DNA from: Chryseobacterium angstadtii
GTDB lineage: Bacteria > Bacteroidota > Bacteroidia > Flavobacteriales > Weeksellaceae
DNA length: 64,000 nucleotides
Reading direction: 5' to 3'
NCBI RefSeq assembly: GCF_001045465.1
Contig: NZ_LFND01000006.1
Location: 124,001-188,000, forward strand
The notes below the pieces were generated by a model that searched no databases, was not told the DNA's origin, and was given only the letters and a program-made list of their open reading frames with translations. The position numbers were made by a program, and so were the translations under genes. Shown here piece after piece: positions 49,981 to 58,787 of the stretch. Numbering within the stretch: the first letter of the stretch is position 1; each line of letters opens with the position of its first letter.

Positions 49981-52728
49981 ATGAAAAAAAATCAAGACCT
50001 CTCAAAAGCAGTCCTGTTCTTACTCCTATCCGGATTTTTATCCGCCCAGAACACCAAAGAAAAAGATTCTTTACAGACCAAAGAAATTGAAGATGTGGTG
50101 ATAGTAGGATACAAAACCCAAAAGCGATCCAGTCTCACCGCTGCGGTTTCCGTGATATCAGAAAAAAAATTAAAAGATTCCAATACGCCCACTGTAGCCA
50201 ACTTACTGCAAGGTAAAGCTGCCGGTGTACAGGTGACACTTGGCGGAGGTGCTCCTGGCTCAGTTCCTACGGTAAAAATCAGAGGAAATTCCACCATCAA
50301 TGGTCCAAGTGAAGCGCTTTGGGTTGTAGACGGTGTGGTGATGAACGGAACTCCCAACCTGGATCCCAGTCAGATTGAAAGCATCAACATTCTGAAAGAC
50401 GCCACTTCTACAGCCTTATACGGATCAAGAGGTGCCAACGGTATTGTACAGGTCTTCACAAAGGCGGGAAGCTCAGGAAAAAGCGCTCTTAATGTTTCCA
50501 CGAATACGTCTTTCAACACCTTTACCAATGGACGTTTTAAGCTGATGAACGGGACGCAGATGTATGATTATTTCACGTCTCTGAAAGGAGCTCCATCTAT
50601 TCCCGAAAACCTTAGAAACGATGGCTACAACTGGCTTAAAAATGGTACACAAACCGGAGTAGCTCAAAACTACACCATTGATTTCAGCGGAGGTTCACAG
50701 AATTCGAAAACTTTTATTTCCGGAAATTATTATAATGAAAGCGGAAGTGTGAAGGGATATGATTTTAACAGGTTATCTTTTAGGATCAACCATGAACAAA
50801 CGGTAAAACCGTGGCTTATTATAAAACCTAAGGTAAGTTTATCCTATACCACAGGAAAAGACAGGCAGGAATCACTTTACCAAATGTACCTCAATATGCC
50901 GTGGGACAATCCGAGAGATGCCAGTGGAAATCTGGTCCGTCTGGATGAATTCTACACAGGAACATGGTATGGAAGAGACCGCAGCAATTACCTGTATGAT
51001 CTTCAATGGAATTACGGAAAAAGCAATCAGCTGGACCTGATCGGAAACCTTGATGCAGAAATAAAATTTACAGATTATCTTAAATTTATCACCACCAACA
51101 GCGTCACTTACAAAAACTATGATGACATGTATTATACTGATCCCAGATCTATTTCCGGGTTCAGTAATAAGGGGGAATTAACAGAGTCTTACCTGAAAGA
51201 CATCAGCAAGTTTTTTAATCAGATGTTGAGATTCGACAAGGATTTTGGGAATCACAATGTGAATGCACTTGCAGCCTATGAATATAGTGACCGGTATTAT
51301 AAATCTTCCGATGCCGGCGTATATGGTATAGTACCGGGAACTGCGATCTTTAATACGGGAGCTGCCACAGGAAGGAAGCCGAGAGGAGTAAAATCCGACA
51401 GGGCCTACAATGCATTTCTTTTTAACGCTGAATACATATTTGATAAAAAATATTTTGTTCAGGGATCTATCAGAACTGAATCTTCATCGGCATTTGGTGC
51501 CAACCAGCGAAACGGATTATTTTATTCTTACAGTGCAGGATGGAACATTCATAAAGAAAAATTCTTCAATGTAAAACCTGTAAACGAATGGAAACTGAGA
51601 GCCAGCCGCGGTCTGGTAGGAAATACACCGAGCCCCAATTACGGATGGCAGGATTTGTATGAGCTGACTCAGGTGTACGACGGGCAGATTGGAGCTACAT
51701 GGAGCCAGCTGGGAAATTCCAACCTTACCTGGGAGTCTATTTACCAGAACAATATAGGAACGGATCTTAAATTATTCAACAACAGATTAGGTTTAAACAT
51801 CGATTATTTCAGTAATAAAACTAAAAATCTACTCATCAGGATTCCTCTTCCTTCATTAACCGGTGTGGACAGGCAGTATGTAAACATTGGAGACGTACAG
51901 AATAAAGGCTGGGAGTTCGCTGCGAATTATATGGTGATTAAATCCCAAAATGTAAGCTGGGATGTAGGTTTCAATATCAGTACCTATAAAAACAAAATTC
52001 TTTCGACCAGAAATAATGCAACACAGGTATTGGCTAATAACCATGTGGCGATACCCGGATATGACGTAAACTCTTTCTATATGAGAAAATGGCTGGGAGT
52101 TGATCCCAATAATGGTCTGGGACAATGGGAAGTGATCAAAGCAGATGGAACTACCGGTACCACCTCCAACTATAATCAGGCAACGGTGCAGGTTGTAGGC
52201 TCTTCCACTCCGGATTATTATGGAGCCATAAATACTAATCTGAGTATTAAAAACTTCTATCTCAATGCCAATCTTTACTTCTCACAGGGCGGGCAAATCT
52301 ACAACAGTTACAGAGAATTATTTGATTCGGACGGTGCTTACCCTTATTATAACCAGATGGCACTACAGGACGGCTGGACCCGATGGGAAAAACCGGGAGA
52401 TATAGCCACGCATCCTGTAGCGGTATTCAACAACAGTAATTTAACCAACAAACCATCATCCCGATATTTGGAAGATGCAAGCTACGTTAAGCTGAGATCT
52501 TTAAGACTGGGATATAATTTCCCGGCATCTTTAACCGAAAAGCTAAAAGTCAGGTCTGCGGGAATCTTTATTATGGGTGAAAATCTATTTACCATCACCA
52601 AATTCTCAGGAGTTGATCCTGAAGTGGGAGCAGCCGATCCTTCTGTTACCACATCCTATTCCGGTACAGCAGGAGCTATTTACCCAAATCCAAGACGATT
52701 CTCTGTAGGATTCAACTTTTCTTTTTAA
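49981..52728 (+). CDS. SusC/RagA family TonB-dependent outer membrane receptor
   Basis: 915 residues. Signal peptide (ending LSAQ), then directly a TonB box region (IEDVVIVGYKTQKRS) and plug domain (VANLLQGKAAGVQV, VKIRGNSTIN, LWVVDGVVM, IESINILKDATSTALYGSRGANG), with no carboxypeptidase-like N-terminal domain. The rest is a 22-strand beta barrel ending in the aromatic FSVGFNFSF. SusC proteins import glycans or peptides together with a SusD lid. The SusD gene follows 13 bp downstream. No glycosidase, peptidase or sigma/anti-sigma regulator is adjacent, so the nutrient is unknown. Confidence 0.95.
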   Translation: MKKNQDLSKAVLFLLLSGFLSAQNTKEKDSLQTKEIEDVVIVGYKTQKRSSLTAAVSVISEKKLKDSNTPTVANLLQGKAAGVQVTLGGGAPGSVPTVKIRGNSTINGPSEALWVVDGVVMNGTPNLDPSQIESINILKDATSTALYGSRGANGIVQVFTKAGSSGKSALNVSTNTSFNTFTNGRFKLMNGTQMYDYFTSLKGAPSIPENLRNDGYNWLKNGTQTGVAQNYTIDFSGGSQNSKTFISGNYYNESGSVKGYDFNRLSFRINHEQTVKPWLIIKPKVSLSYTTGKDRQESLYQMYLNMPWDNPRDASGNLVRLDEFYTGTWYGRDRSNYLYDLQWNYGKSNQLDLIGNLDAEIKFTDYLKFITTNSVTYKNYDDMYYTDPRSISGFSNKGELTESYLKDISKFFNQMLRFDKDFGNHNVNALAAYEYSDRYYKSSDAGVYGIVPGTAIFNTGAATGRKPRGVKSDRAYNAFLFNAEYIFDKKYFVQGSIRTESSSAFGANQRNGLFYSYSAGWNIHKEKFFNVKPVNEWKLRASRGLVGNTPSPNYGWQDLYELTQVYDGQIGATWSQLGNSNLTWESIYQNNIGTDLKLFNNRLGLNIDYFSNKTKNLLIRIPLPSLTGVDRQYVNIGDVQNKGWEFAANYMVIKSQNVSWDVGFNISTYKNKILSTRNNATQVLANNHVAIPGYDVNSFYMRKWLGVDPNNGLGQWEVIKADGTTGTTSNYNQATVQVVGSSTPDYYGAINTNLSIKNFYLNANLYFSQGGQIYNSYRELFDSDGAYPYYNQMALQDGWTRWEKPGDIATHPVAVFNNSNLTNKPSSRYLEDASYVKLRSLRLGYNFPASLTEKLKVRSAGIFIMGENLFTITKFSGVDPEVGAADPSVTTSYSGTAGAIYPNPRRFSVGFNFSF

Positions 52729-52741
52729 AAATTAAATTAGT

Positions 52742-54394
52742 ATGAAAAAAATAACAATACCATTTCTATTATTATTGCTGACAGCATGCAATATAGACCG
52801 TTCACCCTATGATTCCAAAGAATCAGAAACCGTATTGGAAGATCCTGCCGGGTTACAAACCATCACTTATGGAAACTATGCTTTGCTAAAAGGAGATGCT
52901 GAAGGAGGCGGTTTTTTCAACAATCTTTACAGAATCGGCGAATATGGTGGTGATAATATTGATATCAGCGGTACAACAACCGATGCCTTTTTTTACTACT
53001 ACAATTATAGAAGTATTAAAAACAACGGCCGATCAAATACCATATGGAATTCCGGCTATAAAGCAATTATAGGCTGTAACCGGATTATTTCCAGAGTTAC
53101 GGAAGGGAAAGATGCTGAAACAGACCAACTGATCGGGGAAAATTATTTTCTTCGGGCCTATGTTTACTTTTCTATGGTGAATGTATTTGGAAGACCCTAT
53201 AATCAAGGTGCAGGAAATCCCGGTGTTCCTTTGAAAACTTCAGATGATGTTAATGATTTACCTGCCAGAGCAACTGTAGGACAAATCTATGATCAGGTAG
53301 TAAGCGATCTTTTAAAAGCAGAACAGTTAATGACTGTGGACAAAAGCAATATCTATGCTTCAAAACAGGCTGCTCAGGCTTTACTTTCCAGGGTATATCT
53401 TTATATGGAAAACAATGACAAGACGATTGAATATGCAGATAAAGTAATCAATTCCGGAAAATATGCTTTGCTATCGAGAGCAGAGCTTCCTTCTTATGCC
53501 ACCAAAAAGCCTGAAAACAACACGGAAACTATTTTTGCTTTTAAATACAATAAAGATGGTGATTACAGCGATGGGTGGTATACAATAGGTTCTATGTATG
53601 CCAATATCCAGAATGTAGGCTGGGGTGAAATGTATGCTTCTTCCTCCTACCTCGATTTGATCAATCAGAATCCTCAGGATGCAAGAGTAAAATTTATTTC
53701 TCCTAAATATACTGATCCGGCCACTCCGGTTGCCTATTGGGTTCAGCAGGGAACCAATTCTTCAGGAGGGGCCTCTTACAATTATGTTTTCCAGAAAACT
53801 TTTCAGCAGGGCGGAAATACCTATTTTACGATGAATAACGTGAATTATCAGGTACAGTCTGAGGTGACACCCAATAAGACCAGTTATTATTTTATCAATT
53901 CAAATAATGCTAAAGTCTATGTTGAACTTGACAAAGACATGGATAAAAGAAACGGCTATCCCAAGTTTTATATTTTAAAATGTTCGCTTCAGGAAGGAGT
54001 TCCGCATTTATGGTCTCCTGTAGTCACCAGACTGGCCGAAATATACCTCAACAGAGCTGAAGCTTATGCGAAAAAGGGAAATGCCACCTCTGCACTGGCT
54101 GATATCAACACCATCCGTACAAGGGCAGGAATTCCAACGTATACTGCTGTGCCGGCGGGACAGACTGCTTTAGAAATAACTCTTCAGGAAAGAAGGCTTG
54201 AACTGGCTTTCGAAGCGCACAGAAAATATGATGTTTACAGAAACAAATTAGAAATGAACCGGCAGTATCCGGGCTCTCATCTCAATGGCAGCAATGTTTT
54301 CTATACTATCCCATATACTCATAACCGGATTGTAGAATACATTCCTGAACAACAGATTCAGATCCAGCCTAATCTCACACAAAACCCGGATTAG
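52742..54394 (+). CDS. RagB/SusD family nutrient-binding lipoprotein
   Basis: 550 residues. Lipoprotein signal with LLTAC (Cys16). SusD fold features: GYKAIIGCNRIISRV, GENYFLRAYVYFSMVNVFGRPYN (TPR helices, seen as LRAYVYFSMVNVFGRPY), PARATVGQIYDQV, a AEIYLNRAEAYAKKGN helix near residue 435 and LQERRLELAFEAHRKYDVYR near the end. It caps the SusC barrel and captures the substrate. 13 bp after susC and followed by a terminator, so the two genes form a complete unit. Confidence 0.95.
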   Translation: MKKITIPFLLLLLTACNIDRSPYDSKESETVLEDPAGLQTITYGNYALLKGDAEGGGFFNNLYRIGEYGGDNIDISGTTTDAFFYYYNYRSIKNNGRSNTIWNSGYKAIIGCNRIISRVTEGKDAETDQLIGENYFLRAYVYFSMVNVFGRPYNQGAGNPGVPLKTSDDVNDLPARATVGQIYDQVVSDLLKAEQLMTVDKSNIYASKQAAQALLSRVYLYMENNDKTIEYADKVINSGKYALLSRAELPSYATKKPENNTETIFAFKYNKDGDYSDGWYTIGSMYANIQNVGWGEMYASSSYLDLINQNPQDARVKFISPKYTDPATPVAYWVQQGTNSSGGASYNYVFQKTFQQGGNTYFTMNNVNYQVQSEVTPNKTSYYFINSNNAKVYVELDKDMDKRNGYPKFYILKCSLQEGVPHLWSPVVTRLAEIYLNRAEAYAKKGNATSALADINTIRTRAGIPTYTAVPAGQTALEITLQERRLELAFEAHRKYDVYRNKLEMNRQYPGSHLNGSNVFYTIPYTHNRIVEYIPEQQIQIQPNLTQNPD

Positions 54395-54410
54395 ACATTT
54401 ATAAATAAGA

Positions 54411-54438
54411 AGCTCCGGATCTTACCGATCCGGAGCCT
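54411..54438. terminator. Hairpin between susD and FadL-like gene
   Basis: Perfect 10-bp GC-rich stem GCTCCGGATC/GATCCGGAGC with a 5-nt loop between convergent genes; T-tract weak on both strands. Confidence 0.75.
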
Positions 54439-54468
54439 CAATTTAATCACTCATTACACAATCTGGAA

Positions 54469-55875
54469 TTAGAATTTCCAGCCGAATGTAATAAAGAAGT
54501 TATTTCTGTTATTTTTCACCTCTGAAACAGCAAAGTAATCTGATGACATAATTCTGTTATCAGAATAATAAGCAGTGTCAGTAGCAGGGTTTCCAGTTTC
54601 AATTCCTCTTAGGAAAGGATTGCTGTATTTAGATGTTACATACTGATAAGATGCATCTATATAAAAGGATTTGAAATCATATCCTAAACCGAAAGAAGCC
54701 AGATTTCTGCTGTTAAGCATCATATTGCTGTATGAATTGTCGGAAGTAGAAGCATCCGGATTTACCTGGCTCACAGTCAAAGCATCGAACGGATTGGATG
54801 TGAAAGAGTATCCTCCTCTCAGTCTGAACTGCTTTACTCTGTACTCAGCTCCCACTCTTACTTCTGACAAATTCTTATAATTGTCTTTGAAGAAGCTGTT
54901 CAGGTCACTTTCGGTACCTGTTACCACCTGATATTTAGGTCTTGTTAATCCTAAAGTATAGTCAACATTCAAAGAGAAGTTTTTGCTGGCAACAAAAGCA
55001 GCACTTACAGTTGCTTTAAGCGGCGTTGTAAGATCTCTGGACTCTGAAGCTGTCCCGTCACCGAATTCAGGGTCGTTATAAAATCTGTAATCTCTGTCTA
55101 TACGCCAGAACGTAGGAGTTTCAATAGCTCCCCCGATTCTGAAATTAGGACTTAGCTTTCCGATTACCCCCACTGTGGCTGAAAAACCTGAAGATCTTTC
55201 AAACATAGGCGTATTCTGTCTGTCGAAGTATTCCATAGAACCGTCCGCCAGTGATTTGAAAGCTGCTGTATCATACTGATCAATAGATGCGTTGAAAAAG
55301 TTCAAACCGGCACCGATATATAAGTTATGGTTATAATTAGCTCCTACCCCGAAACTTGTTTTTGAAAGATTTCCATATCTGTTATAGGCATGTCCTGCAA
55401 ATGAAGCACTTTTACCATCAGAAAAATCCTTGATGACATCATTGCTTCCGGGAGACTCTACATAATTATCCAATGATTGATTGGAATAGTTGATTCCGAT
55501 ATTAATAAACTTCCATCCTGTTTCAGTCATCAGAGGAAAAGACATTACAGCCCCTATATTCCCAAGATCTGTAGTCGTTTTACTGTAATCTATGGTAGAC
55601 CCTGCCCAGGTACTTTTATTTTTATTTCCTGCGATAGACAGAGTCCCGGAAACCTCTCCGGAAATAGCAACTCCTAAACCTGCGGGGTTCGTAAGCAGAG
55701 AATTGGCATCACCTCCTAATGCTCCGTTAGCTCCTGCCATTGCATTAAACTTTGACGAACCCACCATAGGAGTACTGGAATAAACATCTGCAGTATTTCT
55801 CAATATAGAAACATCCTGAGCCTGCGCATAGAATGCTGCAGAAACACTCATTAATACTAAAGATTTTTTTAACAT
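54469..55875 (-). CDS. OmpP1/FadL family outer membrane transport protein
   Basis: 468 residues. Signal peptide (1-19, ending FYAQAQ), then an N-terminal hatch-like segment rich in small residues (AMAGANGALGGDANSLLTNPAGL) typical of FadL/TodX porins (often mislabelled hemin receptor in flavobacteria), and alternating beta strands to a C-terminal NNFFITFGWKF end. Such barrels pass hydrophobic compounds such as fatty acids or aromatics. It starts 30 bp after the Trp/Gly-rich lipoprotein gene, and is co-transcribed with it. Confidence 0.88.
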   Translation of the reverse strand: MLKKSLVLMSVSAAFYAQAQDVSILRNTADVYSSTPMVGSSKFNAMAGANGALGGDANSLLTNPAGLGVAISGEVSGTLSIAGNKNKSTWAGSTIDYSKTTTDLGNIGAVMSFPLMTETGWKFINIGINYSNQSLDNYVESPGSNDVIKDFSDGKSASFAGHAYNRYGNLSKTSFGVGANYNHNLYIGAGLNFFNASIDQYDTAAFKSLADGSMEYFDRQNTPMFERSSGFSATVGVIGKLSPNFRIGGAIETPTFWRIDRDYRFYNDPEFGDGTASESRDLTTPLKATVSAAFVASKNFSLNVDYTLGLTRPKYQVVTGTESDLNSFFKDNYKNLSEVRVGAEYRVKQFRLRGGYSFTSNPFDALTVSQVNPDASTSDNSYSNMMLNSRNLASFGLGYDFKSFYIDASYQYVTSKYSNPFLRGIETGNPATDTAYYSDNRIMSSDYFAVSEVKNNRNNFFITFGWKF

Positions 55876-55905
55876 TATTTTTTTAAATAGTTATTAAGTT
55901 TGAAA

Positions 55906-57048
55906 TTATCTGCCACCTCTGAAGCCGCCGCCTCCGCCGCCGCCAGATCTGAAGCCGCCACCGCCACCGGAAGAACCGCCGCCTCTAAAACCACCACCGG
56001 AAGAACCTCCGCTTGATCTGAAACCACCGCCATCATTGGATCTGAATCCTCCGTTGTTGTTATTATTATAGCTTGGCTGTGTATTATAATTAGGTCTTGG
56101 CTGAGAATTTGAATTACGGAAACCTCCTGACTGTGGATTTCTGTATCCGCCATTCGTATTTCCCTGTCTGAATCCTCCGTTGTTATTTGAACTTCCGTTT
56201 CTGAAACCGCCATTTGTGCTGTTTCTGAAACCTCCGTTTGTACTGCCGCTTCTGAAGCCACCGTTATTAGATGAGTTGTTGAAACCGTTAGTATTGCTGT
56301 TTCTGAAACCGCCATTATAGGTATTGGTTCTGTACACTGCATTGGTTAACCCAGGATTACTGAATGCACCGCCACCACTTCTTCTGTACATAGGTCTGTA
56401 GCCGTTACCCCAGTAGCCACCGTTCCAGCCCCAATATGGGTTACCGTAACCGCCACCCCAGAACGGGTCATAATATCCGCCCCAATAAGGAGAATATCCG
56501 TATCCCCAGTAAGGGTTACCCCAGCCCATAGAGCCTCCCCAGCCCCAGCCGAAAGAACCACCCCAACCGAATGAGCCGCCCCAGCCCCAGGATAATCCCA
56601 TACCCCAGCCCCAGCCACGGTTCATACCCCAACCCCAATAAGGGCTATAACCACCATACCATCCCCACGGAGATCCCCAGGAATTATCGTAATAGTTGGT
56701 TTGAGATCCGGCAAAAGCGCCCCAATCTGAATCTGTAGCATTGCTATTCCAGTTGTTATCGCTCCATGTGTTATATCTGTTGTCCTGTTCTCTGGAATTG
56801 GCCTGAGCGTTTTCGATGACGTTAGAATCTTGGTAATAATCATAATTTTCACCCACTCTGTTTCCGCCATTGTTGATGATCACTCCTTCTGGCAGCGTAT
56901 CTTTATTGGGGTCATAGTACACCCCGTCGGTCTCCGTGTACCCTCCCATTTGAGCACCACAGGACACAAGCAGCAATCCGCCTGATATTGCTAAAATCCC
57001 TTTGGACTTTAACAGACCGAGCAAATTTTTATGTATATTTCTTTTCAT
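55906..57048 (-). CDS. Trp/Gly-rich low-complexity lipoprotein
   Basis: 380 residues. Signal with LLLVSC (Cys30). Residues about 31-115 are an ordered, acidic region (YTETDGVYYDPNKDTLPEG, NYDYYQDS). Residues about 120-215 are made of Trp, Gly, Tyr and Pro (units like GWGWGMG, GGSFGWG, NPYWGWNGGYW). Residues 225-380 are Asn/Gly/Ser-rich with about fourteen GGFR-type repeats ending in RGG-like GGFRGGR. It is followed in the same unit by a FadL-like porin and is divergent from proS. I know of similar genes beside proS in other flavobacteria, but no function. Overlapping frames of other phases are artefacts of the repeats. Confidence 0.8.
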   Translation of the reverse strand: MKRNIHKNLLGLLKSKGILAISGGLLLVSCGAQMGGYTETDGVYYDPNKDTLPEGVIINNGGNRVGENYDYYQDSNVIENAQANSREQDNRYNTWSDNNWNSNATDSDWGAFAGSQTNYYDNSWGSPWGWYGGYSPYWGWGMNRGWGWGMGLSWGWGGSFGWGGSFGWGWGGSMGWGNPYWGYGYSPYWGGYYDPFWGGGYGNPYWGWNGGYWGNGYRPMYRRSGGGAFSNPGLTNAVYRTNTYNGGFRNSNTNGFNNSSNNGGFRSGSTNGGFRNSTNGGFRNGSSNNNGGFRQGNTNGGYRNPQSGGFRNSNSQPRPNYNTQPSYNNNNNGGFRSNDGGGFRSSGGSSGGGFRGGGSSGGGGGFRSGGGGGGGFRGGR

Positions 57049-57075
57049 GATAACGTAAAAATTTTTAATTTAAAT

Positions 57076-57083
57076 TATATTTG
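57076..57083 (+). promoter_or_regulatory. Candidate -7 promoter box of proS
   Basis: TATATTTG is an exact TAnnTTTG match, giving a leader of about 100 nt before the proS ATG at 57193. The leader contains an 8-bp A/T-only hairpin (57121-57141) followed by TTATTTTT. No TTG element at the expected spacing. Confidence 0.4.
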
Positions 57084-57192
57084 CAATCTGTACCAAAAAT
57101 GTACCAAAACACTGGTAAATAAATCTATCAAAAATAGATTTTTATTTTTAGATTACAATAATGTACAAAAGTTAAAAAAATTTTAAAAAATA

Positions 57193-58668
57193 ATGGCAAA
57201 ATTAACCTCAAGAAGCGAAGATTACAGCAAATGGTATAATGAGTTGGTTGTAAAAGCTGATTTAGCTGAAAACTCTGGAGTGCGAGGATGCATGGTGATC
57301 AAACCATACGGCTATGCAATCTGGGAAAAAATGCGTGATGAAATGGATAAAAGATTCAAAGAAACAGGTCACGTGAATGCTTATTTCCCGCTTTTTGTGC
57401 CCAAAAGTCTGTTTGAGGCAGAAGAAAAAAATGCAGAAGGTTTTGCCAAAGAATGTGCAGTAGTTACCCATTATAGATTAAAAACCGATCCGGACAATCC
57501 ACACAAACTGATTGTAGATCCGGATGCAAAACTGGAAGAAGAGCTTATTGTACGCCCTACTTCTGAAGCCATTATCTGGAATACTTACAAAAACTGGATT
57601 CAGTCTTACAGAGATCTTCCTATCCTGATCAACCAATGGGCGAACGTTGTTCGTTGGGAAATGAGAACCCGTCTGTTCCTGAGAACTGCAGAATTCTTAT
57701 GGCAGGAAGGACATACCGCACATGCTACAAAAGATGAAGCAATAGAGGAAGCTGAGAAAATGAATGACGTATATGCAGATTTTGCAGAAAAATTCATGGC
57801 GATCCCTGTTATTAAAGGATTAAAGACTCCATCTGAAAGATTTGCGGGAGCAGATGAAACCTACTGTATTGAAGCATTGATGCAGGATGGAAAAGCTCTT
57901 CAGGCAGGAACTTCTCACTTCTTAGGTCAGAATTTCGCGAAAGCTTTTGATGTGAAATTCACCAACAAAGAAGGTAAAATCGAACATGCATGGGCAACAT
58001 CATGGGGAACTTCTACCCGTCTGATGGGTGCTTTGATTATGACCCATTCCGATGATTTAGGGCTGGTACTTCCTCCTACCCTTGCGCCAATTCAGGTAGT
58101 GATTGTTCCTATCTTTAAAGGGGAAGAGCAATTGGCTCAGATCAGCGAAGCAGCATTGGATATTGTGGCTAAATTAAAAGCAAAAGGCATCTCTGTAAAG
58201 TTTGATGACGATACGCATAACAAACCGGGTTGGAAGTTTGCAGAATACGAATTAAAAGGTGTACCTGTAAGAATTGCAATGGGACCAAGAGATATTGAGA
58301 ACAAGTCTGTGGAAATTGCAAGGAGAGATAATTTAACAAAAGAAGTTCGTTCTATCGAAGGAGTGGATGTTTATATTGAAGAATTATTGCAGACTATTCA
58401 GAAAGAGATCTACGAAAAAGCATTCAATTTCAGAAAAGACAATATCACCAGAGTGGATACTTATGAAGAGTTCAAGAAAGTTCTGGAAGAAAAAGGAGGC
58501 TTCATTTATGCACACTGGGACGGAACAGCTGAAGAAGAAGAACAGATCAAGGACGAAACAAAAGCAACAATCCGATGTATTCCTTTAGATGACGATATTG
58601 AAGAAGGAATTTCTATGGTAAGTGGAAAACCGTCTAAAAGACGTGTATTATTCGCAAAAGCCTATTAA
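57193..58668 (+). CDS. proS: Proline--tRNA ligase (type 3)
   Basis: 491 residues, the archaeal/eukaryote-like short form without the editing insertion (INS). It charges tRNA-Pro in an ATP-dependent reaction. Class II motifs: motif 1 around VRGCMVIKPYGYAIWE; motif 2 VVRWEMRTRLFLRTAEFLWQEGHTAHATKDEA (seen as RWEMRTRLFLRTAEF); motif 3 THSDDLGLVLPPTLAP. The anticodon-binding domain (QVVIVPIFKGEEQL) and the extra C-terminal zinc-like domain follow. Monocistronic, divergent from the lipoprotein-FadL unit. No hairpin terminator is seen after it. Confidence 0.97.
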   Translation: MAKLTSRSEDYSKWYNELVVKADLAENSGVRGCMVIKPYGYAIWEKMRDEMDKRFKETGHVNAYFPLFVPKSLFEAEEKNAEGFAKECAVVTHYRLKTDPDNPHKLIVDPDAKLEEELIVRPTSEAIIWNTYKNWIQSYRDLPILINQWANVVRWEMRTRLFLRTAEFLWQEGHTAHATKDEAIEEAEKMNDVYADFAEKFMAIPVIKGLKTPSERFAGADETYCIEALMQDGKALQAGTSHFLGQNFAKAFDVKFTNKEGKIEHAWATSWGTSTRLMGALIMTHSDDLGLVLPPTLAPIQVVIVPIFKGEEQLAQISEAALDIVAKLKAKGISVKFDDDTHNKPGWKFAEYELKGVPVRIAMGPRDIENKSVEIARRDNLTKEVRSIEGVDVYIEELLQTIQKEIYEKAFNFRKDNITRVDTYEEFKKVLEEKGGFIYAHWDGTAEEEEQIKDETKATIRCIPLDDDIEEGISMVSGKPSKRRVLFAKAY

Positions 58669-58787
58669 TTTTTTTTATTGAAATTCAAAAACCTGGCAGG
58701 AAATTAAATAAATATTCAAAAAAAAGTGACTTTTGGACAGATTTTTGTTTAAATTTATTCAACATTAATCTAAAAAAATAATTTATT

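Noticed and set aside
55875..56870. Three open frames (55875-56342, 56346-56618, 56622-56870) in another phase of the Trp/Gly-rich gene
   Set aside because: They arise from low-complexity codons (GGA, TGG, GGC) that avoid stops in other phases; compositions (runs of Ser/Val/Ala/Glu or Gly/Ala/Val) are not protein-like and the lipoprotein frame has a signal peptide.
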